From Gallionellaceae bacterium (GTDB taxonomy: Bacteria > Pseudomonadota > Gammaproteobacteria > Burkholderiales > Gallionellaceae), in the NCBI GenBank assembly GCA_004297065.1, contig SCUU01000047.1, positions 1 to 48,147 on the forward strand: a DNA stretch of 48,147 nt, given 5' to 3'. The notes under the pieces were generated by a model. It ran no database searches. It was not told where the DNA came from and saw only the letters and a list, made by a program, of their open reading frames with translations. How positions within the stretch are numbered: position 1 is the stretch's first letter; the number at the start of each line of letters is the position of its first letter. The translations under genes were made by a program, and so were the position numbers. Below are positions 25,869-33,507 of the stretch, in pieces.

Positions 25869-26818
25869 AAATATTGGTGACCGGGGCAAGTGGTTTTGTC
25901 GGACGCGTACTTTGCGCGGAGTTGGTAAAGCGAGGGCAGGCAGTGCGTGCCGTATCTCGCAATTCTGCAAACCTAACGGGTTGTGAGGCAATCAAAATAT
26001 CTGGCATTGACGCGGAGACGGATTGGACGGGCACCCTGCAAGGGATAGAGGTCGTCATTCACCTCGCCGCGCGCGTGCATGTCATGCGCGACGAAGCCCC
26101 CGACCCCTTAAGCGAATTCCGCCGCACCAACACGGCGGGTACGGAGCATCTGGCGCGTTGTGCGGTCGCTGCGGGCGTGCGGCGCCTAGTGTATGTCAGC
26201 TCGATCAAGGTGAACGGCGCAGCGACGCATGCGGGCAGCAAGTTCACCGAGACGGATGCCCCCGTAGCGCAGGATCCCTACGGCATTTCCAAATGGGAAG
26301 CCGAGCAGGCTTTGCGGCGCGTGGCACAGGAAACCGGTTTGGAAGTGGTCATCGTGCGCCCGCCGTTAGTTTATGGTGCCGGCGTGAAAGGCAATTTTGC
26401 GCAAATGCTGCGCGTGTTAGCCAAAGGCATTCCGCTGCCCCTGGCTTCGGTGCGCAATCTGCGCAGTCTGGTTTATGTCGAAAATCTGGCCGATGCCTTG
26501 ATCGCTTGCATCGGGCATCCCGCTGCCGCCGGGCAGACTTATCTGGTCGGCGACGGCGAGGATATTTCCACACCAGATTTGCTGCGGCACTTGGGCGCGG
26601 CGCTGGCGCATCCGGCGCATTTGTTTCCCTGCCCGCCGGCGCTGTTGCAACTGGCCGGGCGCTTGACCGGCAAAGCGGATCAGGTCGAACGTCTGCTGGG
26701 TTCGTTGCAGGTCGATAGTGGTAAAATCCGCCGCGAACTTAACTGGATCCCGCCGTGTACCGTGCAGCAAGGGCTGCAAGCGACTGCCGCGTGGTATCGA
26801 ACTACTAAGGGCTCGTAA
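25865..26818 (+). CDS. NAD-dependent epimerase/reductase, WbpV-like
   Basis: Short-chain dehydrogenase of sugar-nucleotide metabolism. The 317-residue protein has ILVTGASGFVGRVLCAEL, VIHLAARVHVMRDEAPDPLSEFRRTN (the A-RVHVM block is typical of WbpV/RmlD-like 4-reductases and their relatives), YVSSIKVNG, and catalytic Tyr-139/Lys-143 in DPYGISKWEAEQAL. In P. aeruginosa O6, WbpV with WbpM makes UDP-D-QuiNAc and WbpL transfers it; here a WbpL-like gene and a WbpM remnant follow, which favours the same pathway. GalE-like 4-epimerase is the alternative. The stop codon lies inside the left arm of the 350-bp inverted element. Confidence 0.82.
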   Translation: MKILVTGASGFVGRVLCAELVKRGQAVRAVSRNSANLTGCEAIKISGIDAETDWTGTLQGIEVVIHLAARVHVMRDEAPDPLSEFRRTNTAGTEHLARCAVAAGVRRLVYVSSIKVNGAATHAGSKFTETDAPVAQDPYGISKWEAEQALRRVAQETGLEVVIVRPPLVYGAGVKGNFAQMLRVLAKGIPLPLASVRNLRSLVYVENLADALIACIGHPAAAGQTYLVGDGEDISTPDLLRHLGAALAHPAHLFPCPPALLQLAGRLTGKADQVERLLGSLQVDSGKIRRELNWIPPCTVQQGLQATAAWYRTTKGS

Positions 26819-27155
26819 ATGAATAACATGGGCTTACGCTGGGGTCGCTTTGGGCGCAGGCCAAGGCGCGAGACGCGCGGTTGTGTCATTCACAACAAGC
26901 GGCTCGCAACACCGGGATGCGCCCAAAGCGACCCCAGCCCGGAGGGTTGCAGCATATTCGGGCGATTGCGGCAGCCCTCTCCCAAACCCTCCCCCGGAGG
27001 GGGAGGAGACGATCGCCCCTTCTCCCTCTGGGAGAAGGTTGGGTTGAGGGTTGGCAAAGCTTGCGAATGGAACAACCATTCGCTGCGCTTTGCGCCTTGC
27101 ACTCATCCCGAATACGTTGCAACGTAAGCCCATGTTATTCATTTACGAGCCCTTA
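26806..27155. repeat. 350-bp nested inverted-repeat element with 33-bp perfect ends
   Basis: The ends (26806-26838 and 27123-27155) are perfect 33-bp inverted copies beginning TAAGGGCTCG. Inside are further palindromes: 26839-26858 with 26918-26937 (20 bp, perfect), which encloses GCGAG/CTCGC and GTTGTG/CACAAC; C- and G-rich hairpins around 26988-27035; and a stem around 27053-27096 built on GCGAATGG/CCATTCGC. No transposase or clear target duplication is present. The left arm contains the stop codon of the WbpV-like gene and the right arm ends 3 bp before the WbpL-like ATG, so the folded RNA would pair the two gene ends. It could be a non-autonomous mobile element, a structured regulator, or both. 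Confidence 0.85.
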
Positions 27156-27158
27156 TCT

Positions 27159-28136
27159 ATGAGCCATTACTCCCCCATCGTCGCGGCACTGGTCACCATG
27201 TTGTTGACCACGATTATTCTCTTCAGCAAATTCGGCAAAGAGATACAGGACATTTCCAACGAACGTTCCCTGCATGCGACGCCGGTGCCGCGTATCGGGG
27301 GCGTGGGCATGATGGCCGGTTTGCTGTCCGGCTGGGCGTTGATGCTCACTTCGCTGGCATGGTGGCTGGTGCTGCCGCTGATCGGACTGTTCGCGGTCTC
27401 GCTGCTCGATGATATTCAGGGCTTGCCGGTGCGCAAGCGTTTGCTGGCGCACACCGTGGCGGCGGCGATCATGGTCGGCGGCGCCGGTTTGCCAACGCAA
27501 CACGGCGTCCTGATCGCACTTGCGGCACTGTTGCTCGTGATATGGATGACCAATCTCTACAACTTTATGGACGGCTCGGACGGCTTGGCGGGCGGCATGG
27601 CACTGTTCGGTTTCAGCATGTATGGCGTCGCGGCGCTGATGGCGCACGACGACATGCAGGCCATGCTGAATTTCACCATCGGCGCGGCAGCGTTGGGGTT
27701 CCTCTACCATAACTTTTATCCGGCCAAAGTATTTATGGGCGATGCGGGCTCCATTCCGCTGGGCTTCCTGGCCGCAGGTATGGGGTTATGGGGCTGGCAA
27801 CAGGGCTACTGGGCGGTATGGTTCCCGCTGCTGGTATTTTCCCCGTTCATCGCCGATGCCAGCGCCACGCTGGCAAAGCGCGCCTTGCGCGGTGCAAAAA
27901 TCACCGAGGCACATCGCGAGCATTATTATCAACGCCTGATACAAATGGGCTGGGGGCATCGCAATGTGGCGCTGCTCGAATATGCCCTGATGCTGGCGGC
28001 GGGCGTGTCGGCGCTGGTATCCGTGCGCGTGGCCTTCCCCGTGCTGACACTCCTTGTTTGGTGCGGTATCTATGCGCTGCTGATGCTGGCAGTCGATATC
28101 GCGTGGAAAAGAACGGGGCAAAAGCAGCATGTTTAA
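27159..28136 (+). CDS. Undecaprenyl-phosphate sugar-1-phosphate transferase (WecA/WbpL-like)
   Basis: Starts lipid-linked glycan assembly by moving a HexNAc-1-phosphate (in WbpL, QuiNAc/FucNAc/GlcNAc) from UDP to undecaprenyl phosphate. The 325-residue integral membrane protein has about 10-11 hydrophobic segments and the MraY/WecA acids: LLDDIQGLPVRKRL near 83, NLYNFMDGSDGLAGG near 130-145, KVFMGDAGSIPLGF near 190, and the cytoplasmic HREHYYQRLIQMGWGH loop (HXXH-like). The ATG at 27159 gives the first membrane segment at once; an upstream in-frame ATG at 27132 lies within the repeat arm. No good ribosome-binding site is visible because the repeat arm occupies that position. Confidence 0.88.
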   Translation: MSHYSPIVAALVTMLLTTIILFSKFGKEIQDISNERSLHATPVPRIGGVGMMAGLLSGWALMLTSLAWWLVLPLIGLFAVSLLDDIQGLPVRKRLLAHTVAAAIMVGGAGLPTQHGVLIALAALLLVIWMTNLYNFMDGSDGLAGGMALFGFSMYGVAALMAHDDMQAMLNFTIGAAALGFLYHNFYPAKVFMGDAGSIPLGFLAAGMGLWGWQQGYWAVWFPLLVFSPFIADASATLAKRALRGAKITEAHREHYYQRLIQMGWGHRNVALLEYALMLAAGVSALVSVRVAFPVLTLLVWCGIYALLMLAVDIAWKRTGQKQHV

Positions 28137-28392
28137 CTATCATCGTTATGTTGCGCTGGCCATGTTGCACGATTTGCTGGTGGCGTATCTGCTGCGTTTC
28201 AATTTCGATCTGCCGCAGAATTATCAAAGCGAAATGTGGCGCACCCTGTTCTGGGTCGCGCCGTTGCAATCGTTGATTTTCTGGTACATGAGCTTGTATC
28301 GCGGCATTTGGCGCTACGCCAGCGTGGCCGAAGTGCGCCAGCGCTTGCAACACTGGGTGCCCGAATATATCCCCACCCCGAATTCGCATTAG
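28129..28392 (+). pseudogene. WbpM/CapD-type dehydratase remnant
   Basis: An 87-codon frame beginning with the membrane domain of WbpM-like UDP-GlcNAc 4,6-dehydratases (HDLLVAYLLRFNFDLP, then WRTLFWVAPLQSLIFW and YRGIWRYAS), proteins that are normally above 600 residues. Everything after about residue 70 is missing, including the whole SDR catalytic domain. The last residues (RLQHWVPEYIPTPNSH) look like the C-terminal end of this family, which would make it an in-frame internal deletion like the galE remnant; that detail is inference. It overlaps the WbpL-like gene by 8 bases, so the ancestral wbpV-wbpL-wbpM order is kept. Confidence 0.72.
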
Positions 28393-28395
28393 AAA

Positions 28396-29139
28396 ATGCC
28401 CCGCCTTTCCGTCATCCTCATCACAAAAAACGAAGCGGAAAATATTCGCGCATGTCTGGAAAGCGTGTCCTGGGCCGACGAAATTATTGTGGTCGATTCG
28501 GGCAGCTCGGATGGCACGGCGGGCATCGCGCGCGAATTTACTTCGCACGTTTACCAGCATGACTGGCCGGGTTTCGGGGCGCAAAAAAATCGCGCGTTAA
28601 GTTACGCCACGGGCGACTGGGTATTTTCTATCGACGCCGACGAACGCGTTACGCCCGAGCTTAAAGCAGAGTTGATGGAGGCTATGGGCCAAGCGCGGGC
28701 TGACGGTTTCTATTGCCCGCGCCTGTCGCAGTTTTGCGGGCGTTTCATCAGGCATTGCGGCTGGTATCCCGACTATGTATTGCGCCTGTTCAAACGCACG
28801 CAAGGGAAGTTTTCCGACAGTCTGGTGCATGAAAGTTTGCTCTTGCAAGGTAGCTCGGCCAGATTGACCCGCCCCCTGCTGCATTACAGCTACCGCACCT
28901 CCGATGACGTGCGGCGCAAGGTCGAACAGTATTCTGCGGCGGCGGCGCAGCAGATGTTTAACCGTGGCAAGAATGCGACGCCGCTGGATGCGCCGCTGCG
29001 CGCGGCATGGGCCTTCTTCAGGACTTACTGCCTGTGGCTGGGCGTGCTGGACGGTTGGGCGGGTTTTGCTGTGGCGCGCATGAATGCCGCGACGACTTAT
29101 CTTAAATACCAGCGCTTGCGCGCAATGCGGCAAACTTGA
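28396..29139 (+). CDS. Glycosyltransferase family 2 protein, WaaE/KdtX-like
   Basis: Putative LPS core beta-glucosyltransferase. The 247-residue GT-A protein has LSVILITKNEAENIRACLESVSWADEIIVVDSGSSDGTAGIA at the N-terminus, WPGFGAQKNRAL and WVFSIDADERVTPEL, where D-A-D-E is the metal and nucleotide site. These blocks, and the C-terminal HYSYRTSDDVRRKVEQYS, match the WaaE/KdtX family closely in sequence and length. It starts 3 bp after the WbpM remnant and is the last plus-strand gene of the main locus. The family normally acts on the heptose of the inner core; that assignment is by homology. Confidence 0.85.
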   Translation: MPRLSVILITKNEAENIRACLESVSWADEIIVVDSGSSDGTAGIAREFTSHVYQHDWPGFGAQKNRALSYATGDWVFSIDADERVTPELKAELMEAMGQARADGFYCPRLSQFCGRFIRHCGWYPDYVLRLFKRTQGKFSDSLVHESLLLQGSSARLTRPLLHYSYRTSDDVRRKVEQYSAAAAQQMFNRGKNATPLDAPLRAAWAFFRTYCLWLGVLDGWAGFAVARMNAATTYLKYQRLRAMRQT

Positions 29140-29426
29140 AACACGCGTAGAGATTCGTTTGTTCTTTCCCCAGCAGGAATTGAAGATTGCCTTTGCGAGC
29201 ATCCGCTTCGCGGATTGCCTGCTTGACCCGTTTCTCGTTCGCCTCCTCTCCCGCTCTTGTACTCTGCCCGCCAACGGCGGGTGGGGTGTGCGGGATAACC
29301 AGCGACTTGCACAGTTTCATCGTGCTTAGTCGATTGGCTAGTAGTTTCATCAGAGGATTGAGGAGAGGGCATCGGGAGAAGGTTGGATAGGGAGAACGGT
29401 CACGGCAAGGAAACTTGCCATGATTG
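29140..29426. other. Gene-free stretch between convergent glycosyltransferase genes
   Basis: No coding region is supported. The sequence has GC-rich palindromic fragments (for example CCCGCC-AAC-GGCGGG near 29269) and a CGGGAGAAGGTTGG block near 29372 resembling part of the 350-bp element, so it may be decayed repeat. No T-run terminator was recognised. Confidence 0.4.
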
Positions 29427-30266
29427 TTAGCTCAAGCGCCGCTTTAAATCGCTGCGCAACACTTGCCAGCGGAATTCCCGCGTGTCTTCCGGCTCGGGTA
29501 ACACAAGGCCGGAGGCGACTTCCCCGCGCCGCAAATAGTAGCGGTCGAATACCGATTGGCGGATGCCCCATTTGTGCAGGAATTGCCGGGTGCCTTTGTT
29601 CTTCTTGACCTTGCCCGTGGATTTGCATTGGAAGTGATAGACCAGCGAGGTGCCGACGCCGATAAAAATCCGGCAGCCCGCGTGCCACAGCTTCATGGAG
29701 AAATCGTTGTCGCTGCTCATGCCCGGCGACAGTTCGCTGCTGTAACCGCCGACCTTGAACCACCAGCGTTTGCTCACCAGCGTGGGCGGCCAGGTTGCAC
29801 CGTACCAGTCGGGCTTGTGCTGCTGCGGCAGCTCCGCGAGCAGTTTGGCCTCGTCGAAAGAATCGGCCTCGCGCCCATAGTCGCGCACGATCACGCAGGG
29901 ATTGCCGGAGTCGCGCGGCTCGATCATCGTTCCCGACAGCATGAATAAATCGCTATCGAGTTCCTGCATCTTCGCCACGAGCGCAGTATCCCAACCCGGG
30001 CAGCAATACATGTCGTCGTTCAAATACAGGATGTAGTCCTGCGTGGCGTGCATCGCCGCCTCATTTACCGCAAGACAGATGCCGACGTTCTGCGGCGAGT
30101 GCGTGTAGGCCAATTGCTGCGCCCGCACCCATGCCAGCGTGCCATCGCTGCCGTCATTGACATGCACGATGATTTGGTGGGGATAGGCGGAGTTTTCGCG
30201 GATGCTGCGCACGCACAATTGCAGCAGGGCAAGGTTGTTCCAGGTGGGGATCAGGATGGAGAACAT
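29427..30266 (-). CDS. Glycosyltransferase family 2 protein
   Basis: Putative inverting glycosyltransferase. The 279-residue GT-A protein begins FSILIPTWNNLALLQLCVRSI, has IIVHVNDGSDGTLAWV and NVGICLAVNEAAMHATQDYILYLNDDMYCCPGWD, where N-D-D is the metal-binding site of this branch, then the acceptor side with SELSPGMSSDNDFSMKLWHAGC (the conserved ED-like acid before the C-terminal helix). It lies 3 bp downstream of the methyltransferase at 30270 on the same strand, so the two are one operon. Sugar specificity is not predictable. It faces the WaaE-like gene convergently. Confidence 0.86.
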   Translation of the reverse strand: MFSILIPTWNNLALLQLCVRSIRENSAYPHQIIVHVNDGSDGTLAWVRAQQLAYTHSPQNVGICLAVNEAAMHATQDYILYLNDDMYCCPGWDTALVAKMQELDSDLFMLSGTMIEPRDSGNPCVIVRDYGREADSFDEAKLLAELPQQHKPDWYGATWPPTLVSKRWWFKVGGYSSELSPGMSSDNDFSMKLWHAGCRIFIGVGTSLVYHFQCKSTGKVKKNKGTRQFLHKWGIRQSVFDRYYLRRGEVASGLVLPEPEDTREFRWQVLRSDLKRRLS

Positions 30267-30269
30267 GGT

Positions 30270-31265
30270 TTATTCATTAAGGGGTTTGCGGGCGCAGATG
30301 AGGACATTCTGTCCGGTATGCGGGTAGCTTGCTTGCGCACGGTATTCCTGTAGCTCTCTGCGATAGCTCCAGACCAATAAACCGAGTTCGCCGAGCCAGG
30401 ATAGATTGCCGGAGGGCTTGAGCTGATTGGTGCGGCTCACGCGGTAGACCACTGCCGCGCCGGCCGAGTAGGTGCGCGCCTCGGTCACTTCGAAACCGGC
30501 GTGCCGGGTGAGGCGCTGCAACGAGGCGACCGTAAACAATTGCAGATGGCGCGGCGCTTCCCAGCCGCGCCACAACGCGTCAAATTCACGCGCCCCGATG
30601 CTGGCGCAGTTGGGCGTGGTCATCACCAGCAGCCCGCCCGGCTTCAGGATGCGCAGGCACTCGCGCAGCGTCATCTCCGGCGCATACAAATGCTCGATGG
30701 TCTGGCTCATGGTGATGACATCGAAACTGTCCGCAGGCAGGGCGCATTGCAGCAGGTCGCCGACATGGGTCTTGATGCCGTAACGCGCCATCACTTTTCT
30801 GGCCGCCTGTGCGTCGAAGTCCGATCCTTCTACCTGCCAGCCGCGCTTCTTGATGCGGTTGAGGAAGCGTCCGCCGCCGCAGCCGACATCGAGCAGCTTG
30901 CCGGGAGGCACCTGCGCCAGCGTCATGAAGCGCAGGTAATCGGCTTCGCGTTTCAGACCGTTGGCGAGCCACAGCGGTTGCAGGCACAGCTTGATGAGCC
31001 GGTGTGCCAGGCTGAGCGTGGCTTTCGCCAAACGTTTGCCCGTCTTGCGCGTGTGCGTGTGGTAGGTGGTGTAGGCCTTCCACATTTCTTCGGGCCGGGG
31101 TGCCGGATCCAACCAGACGAGACCGCAGTCGGTGTTGACGCATTGCTTGAACGACCAAGGCTCGGCGATCGCGCCGTCGGGATCATAGACGTTGCTTTGT
31201 ACAGGCCGACCTGCCGAGCCGCAGGCGGGGCACGCGGGGACGGGAGCGGTTGCGATGTGATCCAT
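30270..31265 (-). CDS. Class I SAM methyltransferase with N-terminal zinc ribbon
   Basis: Putative methyltransferase linked to glycan synthesis, 331 residues. Residues 11-50 form a cysteine ribbon (Cys-12, Cys-15, Cys-42 and Cys-47; CPACGSAG and CVNTDCGLVWLDP), as in the Methyltransf_23-type proteins of many surface-sugar clusters. The catalytic domain follows with LLDVGCGGGRFLNRIKKRGW at 125-144 (SAM motif I), FDVITMSQTIEHLYAPEMTLRECLRILKPGGLLVMTTPN (motifs II and III). It heads a two-gene minus-strand operon with the glycosyltransferase 3 bp downstream. The function in the polymer (sugar O-methylation or end capping) is unproved. Confidence 0.82.
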   Translation of the reverse strand: MDHIATAPVPACPACGSAGRPVQSNVYDPDGAIAEPWSFKQCVNTDCGLVWLDPAPRPEEMWKAYTTYHTHTRKTGKRLAKATLSLAHRLIKLCLQPLWLANGLKREADYLRFMTLAQVPPGKLLDVGCGGGRFLNRIKKRGWQVEGSDFDAQAARKVMARYGIKTHVGDLLQCALPADSFDVITMSQTIEHLYAPEMTLRECLRILKPGGLLVMTTPNCASIGAREFDALWRGWEAPRHLQLFTVASLQRLTRHAGFEVTEARTYSAGAAVVYRVSRTNQLKPSGNLSWLGELGLLVWSYRRELQEYRAQASYPHTGQNVLICARKPLNE

Positions 31266-31436
31266 GAATGTTTTGCCGGAAAATTTGCGTCGTCTTTTCT
31301 ATGCGCGAATTGTAAGGGGAATAAGCGCTTCCGTGGGGTTTTCGGGCCATATTCGGGGGCGCAACGGCAGTTCAGGGCAAGGTGTGCCGGAGAAATAGGA
31401 TAAAATCCGCCCGGATATTTTCGGGCCGGGGAACAA
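31266..31436. other. Divergent intergenic region (171 bp)
   Basis: Lies between the start of the methyltransferase (minus) and the start of the glycosyltransferase (plus), so it must contain promoters for both. An AT-rich GATAAAAT near 31394 could be a -10 for the plus strand, but no convincing -35 partner was found. Confidence 0.35.
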
Positions 31437-32303
31437 ATGAAAGTCAGCGGTTTTACCTTTATTCGCAACGGCAATATATTGGGTTATCCCTTTGTGGAAA
31501 GTATCCGTTCGGCTTTGCCGGTTTGCGACGAATTTGTGGTGGCCGTCGGCGCATCGGACGACGATACGTTGCAGGCGCTGCAGGCGATCAACGATCCCAA
31601 GCTGCGCATTATTCAAACCACGTGGAATGAAAAGATGGTTGATCGCGGTTTCGTGTACGGCCAGCAGAAAATGATTGCGCAATTCAACTGCACCGGCGAC
31701 TGGGCGTTTTACCTGGAAGGCGACGAGCTGCTGCACGAAAATGAACTGGACACCCTGCGTGCCGCCATGCGGCGCTATCTGGACGATCCCGAAGTGGAAG
31801 CGCTGGCTTTCGACTACTACCATTTTTACGGGTGCGCCGACTGGATTGCGGTGGGTGCCGCCGGTTACCGCCAGGCACCGCGCATCATCCGCAACTCGAT
31901 CCGCAGCATCGCCCCGGACGGATTGTTCTTTGTGGTCATGGATAAAAACAAAAAAGGCCGCTACCCGCGCGCGGCAATGACGGGCACGCATATTTACCAC
32001 TACGGCGCGGTGCGCAGCGTGGCGAAAATGAACGAGAAAAATCAGCGCGTCGCCAAGTATTGGGGCAAGCAACCGGCGGTGTTCAGTTACGCCGACGGCG
32101 ACCCGTTCGAGATGGAACGCTTCACCGGCACGCATCCGGCCGTGATGCGTGACTGGCTGGCCAGCGATGCGGCGGAGCAGCATTACACCCCCGATCCCGA
32201 CCATGTGCCCGACATGCGCCAGAGACGCCACCGCTGGCGCATGCAACTGGAAAGAATCCTGGGCATGGATTTGAGCAAAAAGCATTTCAAGCGCGTCAAA
32301 TGA
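31437..32303 (+). CDS. Glycosyltransferase family 2 protein
   Basis: Putative glycosyltransferase of the GT-A fold, 288 residues. It begins VSGFTFIRNGNILGYPFVESIRSALPVCDEFVVAVGASDDDTLQAL, an unusual opening shared by a group of GT2-like proteins in bacterial surface-sugar clusters, and has WAFYLEGDELLHENEL where a D-X-D-like E-G-D-E replaces the classical motif. The ATG at 31437 follows GGGGAACAA. The gene precedes the O-antigen ligase by 16 bp, suggesting an operon. Which polymer or core sugar it adds cannot be told. Confidence 0.78.
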   Translation: MKVSGFTFIRNGNILGYPFVESIRSALPVCDEFVVAVGASDDDTLQALQAINDPKLRIIQTTWNEKMVDRGFVYGQQKMIAQFNCTGDWAFYLEGDELLHENELDTLRAAMRRYLDDPEVEALAFDYYHFYGCADWIAVGAAGYRQAPRIIRNSIRSIAPDGLFFVVMDKNKKGRYPRAAMTGTHIYHYGAVRSVAKMNEKNQRVAKYWGKQPAVFSYADGDPFEMERFTGTHPAVMRDWLASDAAEQHYTPDPDHVPDMRQRRHRWRMQLERILGMDLSKKHFKRVK

Positions 32304-32319
32304 CGCTTCCCGGAACGAC

Positions 32320-33507
32320 ATGAATCCATTTCAAGCGCGGATGCAAGCCGTCACTCCCACCCTTGCGGTGTTGATGGTGTTTACGCTGATTGCCCCGATT
32401 GCCCTGATGAATGTGGTTTCGTTTCTGGCCGTGCTTGCTTATTTCCTTTCCGGTCACTACAGGGAGAAATGGGCAAGCATCAAAACGCACCCGTTGACCT
32501 ATCCCGCGTTGTTTCTGTTCGGCCTGTTCATGCTTGGCGTGCTCTATTCTTCATCTGACATTGCTTATGCGCTGCATCACTTGGGCAAATATCGCGAACT
32601 GTTATTGCTGCCGATAGCGATCTCCATGTTCAGCCGGGCCGAAGTGCGGCAGCGGGCGTATTACGCGTTTCTGCTGGCCATCGGCGTGGCGGTGCTGGTT
32701 TCGTTTTCCATGCGCTTGGGCTGGCTTCCCGTGTACGAAAACGCCGGCGAGGAGTTCGCTCCATTCAGGGGGCGCATTTCATTTGGTTTCTACTTGGCCT
32801 TCGCGATTTACCTGATGCTGCATCATGCGTTGCTGGCGGAGGGTATGAGAAAAAGGCTGTTGTGGTCGGGCTGCGCCGCGCTGTCCGCCTTCGATCTGCT
32901 GTTCCTGATTTCCGGGCGGACGGGCCACTTTGTGCTGGTAGCCTTGATAGGCTTGCTGCTCATCCAGCAGCGCGCGCGGGTGAAGAAATACTGGCTCGTT
33001 ATCCTGCTGGTTCTCGGCGCGCTCACCAGTGCCGTCGTGCTGACCTCGCCGGCGATAAAAAGCCGTTCCGGCGATATAGACAAGGCCATGAGCAAACCCG
33101 AAGAGTCGTCCATCGGCGTGCGCCTGATTTTCTGGCAAACCAGTTTGCGCATCGTCGCCGACCATCCCTTGCTGGGCGCAGGTACCGGCAGCTTTGCCGC
33201 CGAGTCCGCCAAGCATGCCGGCGACCATCCCGGTTTGGTAATGGACAACCCGCATAATGAATACTTGTCGATCGCGGGCCAATTGGGCCTAGTCGGCTTG
33301 CTCGGTTTTATCTGGTTGCTCTATAGCCAATGGAAAATCGCGGAACAATTGCCGCCGTTGTACGGGGTTGCGGCGCAGGGCCTGGTGGTAGCGTTTGCCG
33401 TCGGCTGCCTGTTCAATTCTTTCTTGCGCGATGAAGGGCATTTCTTTGCGATTTACGCGGGCGTGCTTTTTTCCGCTTTCGTTCCAAGCAACAGGGCGAC
33501 GACCTAA
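32320..33507 (+). CDS. O-antigen ligase/polymerase family membrane protein (Wzy_C domain)
   Basis: Either joins O-antigen to lipid A-core (WaaL) or polymerises repeat units (Wzy) on the periplasmic side. The 395-residue protein has about 10-12 membrane segments (for example VSFLAVLAYFL, PALFLFGLFMLGVLY, LVALIGLLLI, WLVILLVLGALTSAVVL) and a large periplasmic loop with the Wzy_C/WaaL motif (IVADHPLLGAGTGSF and DNPHNEYLSIAGQLG), including the conserved H-N-E. Its stop overlaps the apaH start (TAATG). No other Wzy candidate exists in the locus, so this protein may supply polymerase or ligase activity; sequence alone does not settle which. Confidence 0.85.
   Translation: MNPFQARMQAVTPTLAVLMVFTLIAPIALMNVVSFLAVLAYFLSGHYREKWASIKTHPLTYPALFLFGLFMLGVLYSSSDIAYALHHLGKYRELLLLPIAISMFSRAEVRQRAYYAFLLAIGVAVLVSFSMRLGWLPVYENAGEEFAPFRGRISFGFYLAFAIYLMLHHALLAEGMRKRLLWSGCAALSAFDLLFLISGRTGHFVLVALIGLLLIQQRARVKKYWLVILLVLGALTSAVVLTSPAIKSRSGDIDKAMSKPEESSIGVRLIFWQTSLRIVADHPLLGAGTGSFAAESAKHAGDHPGLVMDNPHNEYLSIAGQLGLVGLLGFIWLLYSQWKIAEQLPPLYGVAAQGLVVAFAVGCLFNSFLRDEGHFFAIYAGVLFSAFVPSNRATT

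Noticed and set aside
26819-27142. Short open frames on both strands of the 350-bp element (both starting MNNMGLR)
   Set aside because: They begin identically because they start in the two arms of the inverted repeat. The rest is translated palindrome (proline, glycine and serine strings), with no sign of a real protein.
26806-27155. 350-bp element considered as an insertion sequence
   Set aside because: Terminal inverted repeats exist, but there is no transposase frame and no clear target-site duplication; listed as a repeat of unknown type.
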